A stretch of 14,679 nt of DNA, from positions 1 to 14,679 of the forward strand of contig DGPL01000035.1 of assembly GCA_002390425.1 (NCBI GenBank), given 5' to 3'. Each line of letters begins with the position of its first letter. The first letter of the stretch is position 1. The notes below the pieces were generated by a model. That model worked only from the letters and a program-made list of their open reading frames with translations, was not told the DNA's origin and searched no databases. Shown piece after piece: positions 5,511 to 14,514 of this stretch. The stretch is from Kordiimonadaceae bacterium UBA4441. Lineage in GTDB: Bacteria > Pseudomonadota > Alphaproteobacteria > Sphingomonadales > Emcibacteraceae. The position numbers and the translations under genes are program-made.

Positions 5511-8333
5511 ATGACCAAAGATTATCGCGATACCATATTCCTGCCTAAGACAGATTTCCCAATGAAAGGAAACCTGCCTAACCGTGAACCTCAGTGGCTA
5601 GAACGCTGGAACGATATTGGAATTTATGACCAAATTCGTGAACAGGCAAAAGGGCGTGAGAAATATATTCTTCATGACGGTCCTCCCTATGCTAACGGTA
5701 ATATTCATATGGGTCATGCGATGAATAAAATTCTAAAGGATATCATCGTACGTACGCAACAGATGTCCGGTAAAGATGCGCCTTACGTCCCGGGTTGGGA
5801 TTGTCATGGATTGCCGATCGAATGGATGATCGAAAAGAAATACAAAAACGCGGGCAAAAATAAAGATGAAGTTGATCCTGTAGAATTTCGAAAGGAATGT
5901 CGTGATTTTGCTTCAAAATGGGTAGGAGTTCAAAAGGAACAATTCCAAAGGCTTGGGATATTTGGTGATTGGGATAATCCATACTTAACCATGAAATATG
6001 AAAGTGAAGCACAAATTGTTCGCGAACTTTTAAAATTTTTGATGAACGGTGGTTTATATCGCGGTTCAAAGTCGATTATGTGGTCAGTTGTTGAGAAAAC
6101 GGCTCTCGCAGAGGCTGAAATCGAATATATGGATCATACATCACATATGATTGATGTCGGTTTTAATGTTGTTAAGTCACCTGTTGAAGCGATTATAGGT
6201 TCGAAAATTGTCATTTGGACCACTACTCCGTGGACTATGCCTGGAAACCGCGGCATCGCTTATGGGAATGATTTTGATTATGTAGCAATTGAAGTCACAG
6301 AAGTGGCTGAAGAATCGCGTGTGAAAATTGGTGAAAAACTCGTTATCGCCAGAGCATTATTTGAAGAATTCTTTAAAAGAACAGGTATTACTGGATTTAA
6401 GGAATTCGCCGAATTTAAAGGAAATGAACTTGAAGGCACAATCTGCCACCATCCCTGGAATGGAAAAGGTTATGATTATGATGTACTTGTTGTCGAAGGT
6501 TTTCATGTAACTACCGATTCTGGTACTGGCTTCGTTCACATCGCGCCTAGTCATGGCCAAGAAGACTATGAAGTTGGACAGCAGTTTGGTCTAGAAACGC
6601 CTTTCACTGTGGATGAAGGTGGCCTTTATTATGAAAATATTCCGATGTTTGCCGGCGAACATGTTTATAAGGTTCATGATCATGTATGTGAAGAACTAAT
6701 GAATGTGGGCGCATTGTTAGCACGATCAAAACTCGTGCATAGCTATCCGCATAGTTGGCGTTCAAAAGCACCACTCATTTTCCGTAATACACCACAATGG
6801 TTTATTTCTATGGAAAACAATGACCTTCGTAAGAATGCTATGAAGGCAGTTGATAGTGTGCGCTGGGTTCCGGGTAATAGTAAAAATCGCATAAGTGCGA
6901 TGGTTGAAGATCGTCCTGATTGGCTTATTTCTCGTCAACGTGCTTGGGGTGTGCCCATAACTGTTTTCGTTCATAAAGGAACAAATGAGCTTCTTAAAGA
7001 TCAAGACGTTAATGAACGTATCGCTGCAGCGATAGAAAAATCTGGAGCGGACGCTTGGTATACAGAAGATGTTCAAGCAATTTTAGGTGATAAATATAAC
7101 GCTAACGATTATGAGCAAGTAACAGACATTCTTGATGTATGGTTTGATAGTGGTTCAACGCATGCCTTTGTTATTGAAAAACGTGAAGACCTTGATCGTG
7201 GAGAAGGAAAGCGCAGTGCCGATCTGTATTTAGAGGGAACGGATCAGCATCGCGGTTGGTTCCAATCTTCGCTACTCGAATCTTGTGGTACACGTGGTGA
7301 CGCACCTTATGATCAGGTATTAACGCATGGATTTACCGTAGATAAAAACGGTAAAAAAATGTCTAAATCACTTGGAAATGGTGTTGACCCTCTTAAAATC
7401 ATAAAACAATATGGTGCTGATATCTTGCGCCTTTGGGTTACATCGACAGATTATTTTAGCGAACATCGTATTGGTGATGAAATCATTAAAAACCAGGCTG
7501 AAGCATATCGCAAATTGCGAAATACAATGCGTTTCATGATTGGTAATCTTGCAGACTTTGACGAAGCAGAAATTCTTCCCTTTGATGAGTTGCCTGAATT
7601 AGAAAGATGGGTGCTTCATCGCCTGACTGAAGTTGAAGAAAAAGTGCGTAGCGGATTTGATGATTATAATTATCATCGCGTTTATAACGCGCTTTATAAT
7701 TTCTGCGCGATTGATCTTTCAGCTTTTTATTTTGATATTCGTAAAGATGCGCTCTATTGCGATGCAAAAATGACAAACTGTCGTCGTGCAGCAAGAACCG
7801 TTCTGGATGAAGTGTTTAAAGCCGTGACAAAATGGTTTGCACCAATTTTAGCGTTTACTGCTGAGGAAATTTGGCAATCAAGATTTCCAAGTGAAAAGGA
7901 CAGTGTGCATTTACAAACTTTTCATGACATAGCATCAAATTGGCGTGATGAAATCTTAGAAGTGAAATGGGAAAAAATAAGAACACTACGTAAAGTGGTC
8001 ACAGGTGCTCTTGAGGTTGAACGTCGTGAAAAAAGAATTGGTTCTAGTCTGCAGGGTGCCGTTGATGTCTACGTAAAAGATGCTGATTATATTGCTGTAA
8101 TGGATGGTATTGACCTGGCAGAAATAAGCATTACTTCATCAGCTAAATTGTTGCATGGTGAGGCACCAGATGGTGCCTTTACGATGGATGATACGGACGG
8201 TATTGCCGTAATCAGTACATTAGCAGAAGGCGGTAAATGTGAAAGATGTTGGCAAGTATTGCCAGAAGTTGGCACTATTGAAGGTCATGAAGATATCTGT
8301 AATCGCTGCGCAGACGCTGTTAAGGCCTTATAA
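5511..8333 (+). CDS. ileS: Isoleucyl-tRNA synthetase
   Basis: A class I synthetase that charges tRNA-Ile and edits mischarged valine. The 940-residue length is that of bacterial IleS. Visible are the PPYANGNIHMGHA HIGH-type motif (H66-H69), WDCHGLPIEW (about 98-107), the editing-domain segment IWTTTPWTMPGNRG, the WISRQRAWG-like LISRQRAWGVPI, KMSKS (616-620), DILRLWV after it, and a C-terminal zinc finger with C910, C913, C930 and C933 (CERCW and CNRC). The zinc finger and the HMGH/KMSKS pair mark the eubacterial, mupirocin-sensitive-type lineage rather than the eukaryote-like one, by general family knowledge. The ATG at 5511 has a GTGAAG-like ribosome site close upstream. lspA begins three bases after its stop, indicating cotranscription. 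Confidence 0.98.
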   Translation: MTKDYRDTIFLPKTDFPMKGNLPNREPQWLERWNDIGIYDQIREQAKGREKYILHDGPPYANGNIHMGHAMNKILKDIIVRTQQMSGKDAPYVPGWDCHGLPIEWMIEKKYKNAGKNKDEVDPVEFRKECRDFASKWVGVQKEQFQRLGIFGDWDNPYLTMKYESEAQIVRELLKFLMNGGLYRGSKSIMWSVVEKTALAEAEIEYMDHTSHMIDVGFNVVKSPVEAIIGSKIVIWTTTPWTMPGNRGIAYGNDFDYVAIEVTEVAEESRVKIGEKLVIARALFEEFFKRTGITGFKEFAEFKGNELEGTICHHPWNGKGYDYDVLVVEGFHVTTDSGTGFVHIAPSHGQEDYEVGQQFGLETPFTVDEGGLYYENIPMFAGEHVYKVHDHVCEELMNVGALLARSKLVHSYPHSWRSKAPLIFRNTPQWFISMENNDLRKNAMKAVDSVRWVPGNSKNRISAMVEDRPDWLISRQRAWGVPITVFVHKGTNELLKDQDVNERIAAAIEKSGADAWYTEDVQAILGDKYNANDYEQVTDILDVWFDSGSTHAFVIEKREDLDRGEGKRSADLYLEGTDQHRGWFQSSLLESCGTRGDAPYDQVLTHGFTVDKNGKKMSKSLGNGVDPLKIIKQYGADILRLWVTSTDYFSEHRIGDEIIKNQAEAYRKLRNTMRFMIGNLADFDEAEILPFDELPELERWVLHRLTEVEEKVRSGFDDYNYHRVYNALYNFCAIDLSAFYFDIRKDALYCDAKMTNCRRAARTVLDEVFKAVTKWFAPILAFTAEEIWQSRFPSEKDSVHLQTFHDIASNWRDEILEVKWEKIRTLRKVVTGALEVERREKRIGSSLQGAVDVYVKDADYIAVMDGIDLAEISITSSAKLLHGEAPDGAFTMDDTDGIAVISTLAEGGKCERCWQVLPEVGTIEGHEDICNRCADAVKAL

Positions 8334-8336
8334 TTT

Positions 8337-8822
8337 ATGATCCGTATTGGTGCCATATCAGCGCTTATCGCATTCTTACTCGATCGCGTAAGTAAATGGT
8401 GGTTCATAGATGTTTATGAATTACCTTTAAAAGGTACCGTCGAAATTTTGCCTATTTTTGATGTTGTAATGGTTTGGAATCGCGGTGTTAGTTTCGGTTT
8501 CCTATCAGCAAATGATGACTTAGGTCGTTGGACTTTAGTAGCCATGAACTTAGTGATCGTTGCGGTTCTTTTATATTGGTTAAAGTCGGCAAAAAATATA
8601 ATGCTTTCGAGCGCAATAGGACTTGTTATTGGTGGCGCTTTTGGTAACATCTATGACCGGATAAAGTTTGGTGCTGTTGCTGATTTTTTCCAATTTCATT
8701 GGCAAGAGTGGTATTTTGCTGTTTTTAATGTAGCAGACAGTTTCATCTTTATTGGGGCTATGCTATTAATATTTAATTCTACATTTGGCAATGATGCTGA
8801 TGATGATAAAGAAAAAGAGTAA
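8337..8822 (+). CDS. lspA: Lipoprotein signal peptidase (signal peptidase II)
   Basis: LspA is an inner-membrane aspartyl protease that cuts the signal peptide of diacylglyceryl-modified prolipoproteins. The 161 residues include four hydrophobic segments (about 4-16, 66-83, 91-104, 129-147). Family motifs are WNRGVSFGF (47-55), GGAFGNIYDR (99-108), GAVADFF (112-118) and FNVADS (130-135), with the catalytic pair D116 and D134. The C-terminus is a short acidic cytoplasmic tail. It sits between ileS and a lipoprotein gene, the usual proteobacterial ileS-lspA linkage, so one of its substrates may be encoded immediately downstream. Confidence 0.97.
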   Translation: MIRIGAISALIAFLLDRVSKWWFIDVYELPLKGTVEILPIFDVVMVWNRGVSFGFLSANDDLGRWTLVAMNLVIVAVLLYWLKSAKNIMLSSAIGLVIGGAFGNIYDRIKFGAVADFFQFHWQEWYFAVFNVADSFIFIGAMLLIFNSTFGNDADDDKEKE

Positions 8823-8833
8823 GGTCGCTATTA

Positions 8834-9058
8834 ATGAGAAATAATATACTGATTTTTGCAATAACAGTTATGACACTTGGACTTTTATCTGGTTGTAGTG
8901 GCAAAAGCTCACCGGATGAATTTCTAATTCTTAAAAACGCCCCTCTTTCAATGCCACCAGATTACCATCTAACGCCAGGTGGTCCGACTTCAGATATTGA
9001 TGAAGTTGTCGATCCAAAGATAATCGCGCAAAGAGCACTTTTTGGTGTAGAACAGTGA
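8834..9058 (+). CDS. Small lipoprotein, DUF3035/BamF-like
   Basis: A 74-residue precursor with a lipoprotein signal: short basic start, hydrophobic core (about 5-17) and lipobox LSGC (18-21), giving a mature lipoprotein starting at C21. The mature part has SPDEFLILKNAPLSMPPDYHLTPGG, matching the PDEF-x-APL-x-PPDY-x-L-P pattern of alphaproteobacterial DUF3035 proteins. Members of this family were described as BamF, an accessory lipoprotein of the outer-membrane beta-barrel assembly machine in Caulobacter. At 74 residues it is shorter than many relatives, which carry an extra C-terminal region. It ends RALFGVEQ with a TGA, and I see no continuation in another frame. It starts 11 bases after lspA and is probably in the same operon. 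Confidence 0.82.
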   Translation: MRNNILIFAITVMTLGLLSGCSGKSSPDEFLILKNAPLSMPPDYHLTPGGPTSDIDEVVDPKIIAQRALFGVEQ

Positions 9059-9120
9059 CACTCATCTAAAGTTACAAGGTGGGTGTACTTTTTAAAAAAG
9101 TTGAATTGGAGCTTACCACG

Positions 9121-10965
9121 TTGACCATTCGTCTGCTTTTAGAAAATACCATTAACCAAATTGCTGCTGGCGAGGTCATCGAGCGTCCTGCAAGTGCGGT
9201 AAAAGAGTTGGTGGAAAATTCAATTGACGCCGGTGCTAAGAATATAGATGTGGTCATGGTTGAAGGGGGGCGTAAGCTTATTCGTATAACTGATGATGGC
9301 CATGGAATGTCGCCCGATGAACTTGCTCTCGCTGTTGAGAGGCATGCGACTTCTAAGTTAAAAGAAGATGATCTTTCAGATATTAAAACTATGGGGTTTC
9401 GTGGTGAAGCCTTGCCTTCTATTGCATCAGTCAGTCGTTTTACGTTTAAAAGTCGTGCTGCTGGAAGTGATCAGGCTTGGAAAATAGAAATAGAAGGGGG
9501 TAAAAAAGGTGATGTTGAGCCAACAGCACTTGATTGCGGCTCTCAAGTCGAAGTGCGTGATTTATTTTATTCAACGCCGGCTCGATTAAAATTTCTAAAA
9601 ACAGACCGAACAGAATTTTCACAAACACTTGATGTTATCAAACGCTTAAGTATGGCAAATCCTGATATTGCCTTTTCTTTATATGATAATGAAAGAAGAG
9701 CATTTCAGGTATCTGCAGCACAAGGAGAGTTACTTGACAGTCGTATACGCCGTCTTGGTGCGATCTTAGGCGCAGAATTTACTGAAAATGCTTTACCGAT
9801 TAATGCAGAACGTGAATTAATGAAGTTAACAGGTTATGCCGGGCTGCCTACTTATAACCGTGGCAATGCGCAGCATCAGTATTTATTTGTCAATGGTCGT
9901 CCCGTTAAAGATAAACTTTTAAATGGTGCTGTCCGAGGTGCCTATATGGATTTTCTTGCTCGTAATCGGCATCCCGTTTTGGCCCTTTTCCTAGAGGTGC
10001 CAACCCATATGGTGGATGTGAATGTACATCCGGCCAAAGCAGAAGTTCGCTTTCGTGAAAGAGGTGTTGTACGTGGTTTAATTGTAGGTGCGCTTCGTCA
10101 TGCATTATCAGAAGCAGGCCACCGAGCGTCGACCAGCGTATCAAATGCAGCACTTGGTTTTTTTACGCCTGAGGCAGGACGTTCTACCATGCCCTTTCAT
10201 AGCGGAAGTGGACAGCAAAACTTTCAAATGCCACCAAGGCTGTCGGGTGAATTATCAGAAACGAGTAAATCATATTATGCCCCTTTAAGTGATAACCATT
10301 CTTCATTTACGCCGCCAATGGGTCGCAATGAAGAGCTAGAGCGTGAAACTTCTACTTCATTTGAAGCACAACAGGATCTAACTCAGTTTCCTTTAGGGGC
10401 CGCTCGAGGTCAGCTCCATGAAACATATATCGTTTCGCAAACGGAGAATGGTATTATTATAGTTGATCAACACGCCGCACATGAACGACTTGTTTATGAA
10501 CGTATGAAAAAACATATGACAGAAGGTCAGGTACCTAGGCAGGCACTATTATTGCCTGAAGTCGTAGAAATAGAAGAAGATGCTGTCGCACGATTGATGA
10601 CGAGACAAGAAGAATTATCAAAGCTCGGCTTAATCTTTGACGCGTTTGGTGACGGTGCAATAGTTGTAAGAGAAGTACCTGCGCTTTTAGGGGATACGGA
10701 TATTCATGGCTTAATTCGAGATCTGGCTGATGAATTAGCGGAATTAAATCAGGCACTTGCTTTAAAAGAAAAATTAGAAGAAGTGTGTAGTACAATGGCT
10801 TGTCACGGTAGTGTTCGTGCGGGAAGGCGCTTAGCAACTGCGGAAATGAACGCACTTTTACGTGAAATGGAAGCAACGCCCCATTCCGGGCAATGCAATC
10901 ATGGTCGCCCGACGTATGTAGAACTAAAACTGGGTGATGTTGAGCGATTATTTGGTAGGCGTTAG
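9121..10965 (+). CDS. mutL: DNA mismatch repair protein MutL (endonuclease type)
   Basis: MutL links mismatch recognition by MutS to strand removal. From the TTG at 9121 it has 614 residues. The GHKL ATPase domain shows E29 and N33 (KELVENSIDAGA), D58 (DDGHGM), HATSKL (75-80) and GFRGEALPS (92-100), with the same numbering as E. coli MutL. A linker (about 340-425) is followed by a dimerisation domain with DQHAAHERLVYE (449-460), which fits DQHA(x)2E(x)4E exactly, plus ACHGS (560-564) and CNHGRP (592-597). These are the metal-binding motifs of latent endonuclease MutLs, expected where no MutH exists. QALLLP (474-479) resembles the beta-clamp-binding motif. The TTG start is supported by GGAG at 9108-9111. 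An upstream GTG at 9079 lacks spacing for its ribosome site. Confidence 0.96.
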   Translation: MTIRLLLENTINQIAAGEVIERPASAVKELVENSIDAGAKNIDVVMVEGGRKLIRITDDGHGMSPDELALAVERHATSKLKEDDLSDIKTMGFRGEALPSIASVSRFTFKSRAAGSDQAWKIEIEGGKKGDVEPTALDCGSQVEVRDLFYSTPARLKFLKTDRTEFSQTLDVIKRLSMANPDIAFSLYDNERRAFQVSAAQGELLDSRIRRLGAILGAEFTENALPINAERELMKLTGYAGLPTYNRGNAQHQYLFVNGRPVKDKLLNGAVRGAYMDFLARNRHPVLALFLEVPTHMVDVNVHPAKAEVRFRERGVVRGLIVGALRHALSEAGHRASTSVSNAALGFFTPEAGRSTMPFHSGSGQQNFQMPPRLSGELSETSKSYYAPLSDNHSSFTPPMGRNEELERETSTSFEAQQDLTQFPLGAARGQLHETYIVSQTENGIIIVDQHAAHERLVYERMKKHMTEGQVPRQALLLPEVVEIEEDAVARLMTRQEELSKLGLIFDAFGDGAIVVREVPALLGDTDIHGLIRDLADELAELNQALALKEKLEEVCSTMACHGSVRAGRRLATAEMNALLREMEATPHSGQCNHGRPTYVELKLGDVERLFGRR

Positions 10966-11513
10966 ATTGAGAATTCTAATATAGAGAAAGTAGCCTCACC
11001 CATCTTTCTCATTTTTATTTCTCTGAATTGATCGGGAATTTTTATGTCTTCATCAGATGCATATTCAATAACGGCTAATCCATCAGTACTAATTAAATTT
11101 TGATAAATAATGTTTTCCAAAGTCGGTAAGATAAGATTTTTTCGGTAAGGAGGGTCAATAAAAATTATACCATATTCGTGATCACGTTTTTGAATTTTTG
11201 TTCCGTCACTAGAAATAAAGGTGACATTATCAGGCTTACCTATCAAAGCACAATTATCTTTAATCAATTTCATTGATTTAAAGTTGTTATCGACAAATAT
11301 AACATGTTCGGCGTGGCGAGAGAGCGCTTCAATCCCTAGAGCGCCACTTCCTGCATATAAATCAAGAATTTTTGTTCCGTGAACGCCGCGCCCAGACCCG
11401 TGCTCTAACATATTAAAAAGTGTTTCCCGCATTCGGTCTGTTGTTGGTCTTATGTTATTATCAACTGGGGGGATTAATTTTTTGCCCCTGTATTTACCGC
11501 CAATAATTCTCAT
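10962..11513 (-). CDS. rsmD: 16S rRNA (guanine966-N2)-methyltransferase RsmD
   Basis: RsmD methylates N2 of G966 in 16S rRNA during 30S assembly. The 183 residues begin MRIIGGKYRGKKL, then have IRPTTDRMRETLFNML (21-36), typical of RsmD. The AdoMet-binding loop is LDLYAGSGALGIEAL (50-64), an acidic residue ends strand 2 (VIFVD, D75), and the catalytic FIDPPY is at 118-123. Length is normal. Its ATG overlaps the rluB-family stop as ATGA, so the two rRNA-modification genes are coupled. Its TAA overlaps the mutL TAG end to end on the opposite strand (10962-10965), leaving no room for a terminator between the convergent units. Confidence 0.96.
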   Translation of the reverse strand: MRIIGGKYRGKKLIPPVDNNIRPTTDRMRETLFNMLEHGSGRGVHGTKILDLYAGSGALGIEALSRHAEHVIFVDNNFKSMKLIKDNCALIGKPDNVTFISSDGTKIQKRDHEYGIIFIDPPYRKNLILPTLENIIYQNLISTDGLAVIEYASDEDIKIPDQFREIKMRKMGEATFSILEFSI

Positions 11514-12397
11514 TTCTCAATTTTTTTACGCTGTTGTTTTTTACGCTTTGGCTTGGCATTTTTCTTTGATTTGCTTTTTGCCCAACCCTTACCTTTTGTT
11601 TTTGGTTTTTCTTGCACTTGTATTTCGGGAATTTTTACATTTTGATCTTTAAAAAATTCTTTGCAATTAATAAGAAGTTCGCTTTTCGCAACTTCTTCGA
11701 TGCTGCCGCGCTGCAAATTTTTTAGCTCAAATGGACCATATGATGTTCTTAGTAATCGTGTGACCGTCATACCGACATATTCAAGCAGTTTTCTAACTTC
11801 TCGGTTTTTACCTTCACGTATCTTAATGGTTAGCCATTGATTGACGCCTTCTTTACGTTCATCAAGTTCAATTTCGACTTTGCGGTAATTAACGCCTTCA
11901 ATCGTCACGCCCTTGCTAATTTCTTCCAAGCGCTTATGGTGAAAACGTCCGTTTACCCTAACTCGGTAAGTGCGTACCCAGCCTGTTGATGGCAGTTCTA
12001 GCCATCTTGCGAGACCGCCATCATTAGTAAGAAGCAGAAGCCCTTCCGTGTTGAGATCCAGCCTCCCGACTGATATTACCCTAGGCATATTGGCTGGTAA
12101 AGCTTCGAATATTGTTGGTCGCCCTTCCGGATCAAAATAAGTGGTTAAGCGTCCAGTGGGTTTATGATAAATCCATAATTTTGCTGGTTCCGGCTCATCG
12201 ACCTTTTGACCATCGACGGTTATTCCTTCAACCGATGTAATAAGTGTTGCGGGACTTTCAATAACTTGATCACCAATTTTGATCATGCGTGCTTCGATCA
12301 TGCGTTCGACTGCACGCCTTGAGCCAACACCTGCTCGGGCTAGAACTTTAGCAATTCGCTCACCTTGCGGGCGGTTATCATTTTCATCATCTTCCAT
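11510..12397 (-). CDS. rluB: RluB/RsuA-family rRNA pseudouridine synthase
   Basis: Converts a specific uridine in rRNA to pseudouridine, in 23S if truly RluB. An S4 RNA-binding domain (about 11-65, ERIAKVLARAGVGSRRAVERMI) precedes the catalytic domain, whose signature GRLDLNTEGLLLLTNDG (111-127) holds the catalytic D114. Later landmarks are RTYRVRV, GKNREVRKLLEYVG and VTRLLRTSYGPFEL. The last 35 residues or so are Lys-rich (KPKTKGKGWAKSKSKKN and on), a common low-complexity tail in RluB homologues that probably adds RNA affinity. RluB is favoured over RsuA/RluE/RluF by length, tail and its linkage to rsmD, but the exact target is inferred. It is first in the minus-strand pair and divergent from tadA. 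Confidence 0.88.
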   Translation of the reverse strand: MEDDENDNRPQGERIAKVLARAGVGSRRAVERMIEARMIKIGDQVIESPATLITSVEGITVDGQKVDEPEPAKLWIYHKPTGRLTTYFDPEGRPTIFEALPANMPRVISVGRLDLNTEGLLLLTNDGGLARWLELPSTGWVRTYRVRVNGRFHHKRLEEISKGVTIEGVNYRKVEIELDERKEGVNQWLTIKIREGKNREVRKLLEYVGMTVTRLLRTSYGPFELKNLQRGSIEEVAKSELLINCKEFFKDQNVKIPEIQVQEKPKTKGKGWAKSKSKKNAKPKRKKQQRKKIEK

Positions 12398-12476
12398 AAT
12401 TCTGACACCATAGGGGAACTCTAGAAAAAAGCAATCTTTGCTTGACCTTTTTCCAATGCTATCTCAAGTTAATAAT

Positions 12477-12935
12477 ATGTCTTTATTTGATAATATGCAT
12501 ATGAGCCGCGCTCTTGAAGCCGCAAAGGAAGCTGCAGCAAGAGGAGAGGTGCCTGTTGGTGCGGTAATCGTACATGGACCAACCGATGAGGTATTATCAG
12601 TAGCATCAAACCGTGTATTGGAATTTAAAGATCCCACTGCGCATGCAGAACTATTAGCCATTAGAGAGGTGTGCAAGAAAATTAAAAGTGAACGGCTTGT
12701 TGATTGTGATCTTTACGTCACGTTAGAACCTTGTCCAATGTGTGCACAAGCGATATCATTTGCACGGATAAGGCGTCTTTATTATGCTGCCCCTGATGAA
12801 AAAGGCGGCGGTGTCGATCATGGTGCGATTGTATTTAATGCAAAAAGCTGTCATCATAAGCCAGAAATATATGGTGATATCATGGCTGCACCCGCAGTAA
12901 AAATATTAAAAGACTTTTTTAAGGAACGAAGATAG
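12477..12935 (+). CDS. tadA: tRNA-specific adenosine deaminase TadA
   Basis: Deaminates A34 to inosine in tRNA-Arg(ACG), an essential wobble modification. With the ATG at 12477 it has 152 residues. The zinc-dependent deaminase signature is HAE (H56, with proton-shuttling E58) and PCPMC (C86 and C89 as zinc ligands), preceded by EVPVGAVIV, a hallmark of TadA. Upstream in-frame starts exist (TTG 12438, ATG 12456). None has a good ribosome site, so the start is uncertain. MSLFDNMHMSRALEAAKEAA fits the family best. It is divergent from rluB, and the short gap between them must hold both promoters. The mscS-type ATG follows its TAG with no gap. Confidence 0.93.
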   Translation: MSLFDNMHMSRALEAAKEAAARGEVPVGAVIVHGPTDEVLSVASNRVLEFKDPTAHAELLAIREVCKKIKSERLVDCDLYVTLEPCPMCAQAISFARIRRLYYAAPDEKGGGVDHGAIVFNAKSCHHKPEIYGDIMAAPAVKILKDFFKERR

Positions 12936-14279
12936 ATGGAAGAAAATCCGATTTTGGATGTGGAAGTAAATCCAGCTTTGACCATGGATGAAATTCTGGC
13001 GCGCTTCAATGAAATATATGTTTCCGTCAAGGGATGGGCAGAAGTGAACTTATTCACTTATGAGAGCGTAATGCAATTAGGCGTTATAATTTCGCTCTAT
13101 TTGATTTGCTCTTTTATATGCAGCCGCTTGAAACCATTCATGCATAAGGTACTGGAAAAAAGACCTTTTTACCAGAAAACAGAGCATTTCTGGATGGCAT
13201 TATATTTACCAGTTCTGTGGTGGCTTTCAACTTTTGCTGCTTGGCAAATAACAGAAAGCTTAGGGTACCCTATAATATTGCTAAGGATGGCCAGCAGTTT
13301 AATTGCAGTATGGCTTGTGATCAGAGTCGTCAGTTTGATGATCGAGAGTGAATTTATATCTAAAATTATGCGCACTACGGTGTGGTTTCTTGCCATATTA
13401 AATATTTTTGGCCTTCTGACTCCTTTTATCGCTTTTTTAGACGAAACAAGTTTTACTATTGGCGGTAACACCCTAACACTTCTTGGCACTATTACGGGTA
13501 TCATTAGTTCAATTGTCTTAATTTGGGCCGCCCTTTTCTTTTCAACATTTATAGAAAATAAGTTAAGAGACGCACCAAATGTAACGCCTTCGGCAAGGGT
13601 TTTACTCAGTAAAATATCACGTATCTTGCTTGTTGTTATGGCTTTTCTTTTCGCCATTTCTAGTATGGGCATTGACTTAACGGCCTTAGCGGTCTTTGGT
13701 GGCGCGATCGGTGTTGGACTTGGTTTCGGTCTTCAAAAGGTAGTCTCCAACTTTATCAGTGGTGTCATCCTGCTGTTAGACAAATCGATAAAACCTGGTG
13801 ATGTGATTGAAATATCCGACACATATGGAAAAATTAATAAGCTTGCGGCACGTTATACCTCGGTTATCTCACGCGATGGTCGCGAACATTTAGTTCCTAA
13901 CGAAGATATTATCACGCAACCCGTGATAAACTGGACTTTTTCAAATAATAGTGTAAGGCGACATTTACCTGTTAATGTGTCTTATAACTCGGATTTGGAA
14001 AAAGCGATGGATTTGATGCTGCGGGCAGCGAATGAAACATCGCGTGTTATTAAAAATCCTGAACCAAGGGTTTTAATTAAAAGTTTCGGTGATAATGGCG
14101 TTGATTTAGAATTGCGTATGTGGATAAGGGATAGTGAGAATGGCGTTTCTAATATTGCTAGTGATGTATATCTTTTGATTTGGAATAAATTTAACGAGGA
14201 AGGGATAGAGTTTCCGTACCCTCAACGTGATATTCATATTGTATCGATGCCTGAGAAAAATAACATTTTAAGTGAATAG
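12936..14279 (+). CDS. MscS-family mechanosensitive ion channel
   Basis: An inner-membrane channel that opens under membrane tension to release solutes on osmotic downshock. The 447 residues include about six or seven hydrophobic helices (roughly 45-65, 85-105, 112-134, 150-170, 185-207, 228-246) and a Gly/Ala-rich pore helix (250-282: FGGAIGVGLGFGLQKVVSNF). The beta domain follows (KPGDVIEI at 286-293, GKI, TSVISRDGREHLVPNED at 309-324), then the cytoplasmic alpha-beta domain (about 340-440). It is longer than E. coli MscS (286), with extra N-terminal helices like mid-sized MscS relatives (YbdG/YnaI-like size). It begins on the base after the tadA stop, with AAGGAA inside the end of tadA as ribosome site, so the two are very likely cotranscribed. 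Confidence 0.93.
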   Translation: MEENPILDVEVNPALTMDEILARFNEIYVSVKGWAEVNLFTYESVMQLGVIISLYLICSFICSRLKPFMHKVLEKRPFYQKTEHFWMALYLPVLWWLSTFAAWQITESLGYPIILLRMASSLIAVWLVIRVVSLMIESEFISKIMRTTVWFLAILNIFGLLTPFIAFLDETSFTIGGNTLTLLGTITGIISSIVLIWAALFFSTFIENKLRDAPNVTPSARVLLSKISRILLVVMAFLFAISSMGIDLTALAVFGGAIGVGLGFGLQKVVSNFISGVILLLDKSIKPGDVIEISDTYGKINKLAARYTSVISRDGREHLVPNEDIITQPVINWTFSNNSVRRHLPVNVSYNSDLEKAMDLMLRAANETSRVIKNPEPRVLIKSFGDNGVDLELRMWIRDSENGVSNIASDVYLLIWNKFNEEGIEFPYPQRDIHIVSMPEKNNILSE

Positions 14280-14280
14280 C

Positions 14281-14502
14281 TTATTTTTTTTCTTTTAAAA
14301 CTGTTTTTAAGAAGGTCATAAAAGTGGAGAAATTATGCTCAACTTCTTCCATGTGCTCTTCTAAATGGTCTATTTCTGCATGACGTTTTTCAAGGTTACG
14401 TTTTTCTAATTCATCTTCTAACTCTGTAATCGTTTCCCTAGTTTCTTTAATTAATTTATTAAGCTTTTTATTAGATATAGATTCGAAATCATCTTTTGAC
14501 AT
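14281..14502 (-). CDS. Small coiled-coil protein, unknown function
   Basis: A 73-residue protein I do not recognise. From MSKDDFESISNKKLNKLIKE onward it is almost entirely charged helix, with heptad-like spacing in ITELEDELEKRNLEKRHAEIDHLEEHMEEVEHNF, then a short more hydrophobic end (FSTFMTFLKTVLKEKK). No signal peptide or membrane helix is seen. The ATG at 14502 has GGTGA a few bases upstream, and a GTG three codons earlier is an alternative start. It follows the membrane-protein fragment at the right edge by 12 bases on the same strand, so it is probably the last gene of that operon. It converges with the mscS-type gene, with one base between the stops. Confidence 0.65.
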   Translation of the reverse strand: MSKDDFESISNKKLNKLIKETRETITELEDELEKRNLEKRHAEIDHLEEHMEEVEHNFSTFMTFLKTVLKEKK

Positions 14503-14514
14503 TTTATTCACCGA

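Noticed and set aside
9079..9120. GTG at 9079 as the mutL start
   Set aside because: The TTG at 9121 has GGAG at correct spacing and gives residue numbering identical to E. coli MutL (E29, N33, D58).
13169..13672. 167-residue minus-strand frame opposite the mscS-type gene
   Set aside because: It is a shadow of a well-supported channel gene, with no recognisable motif.
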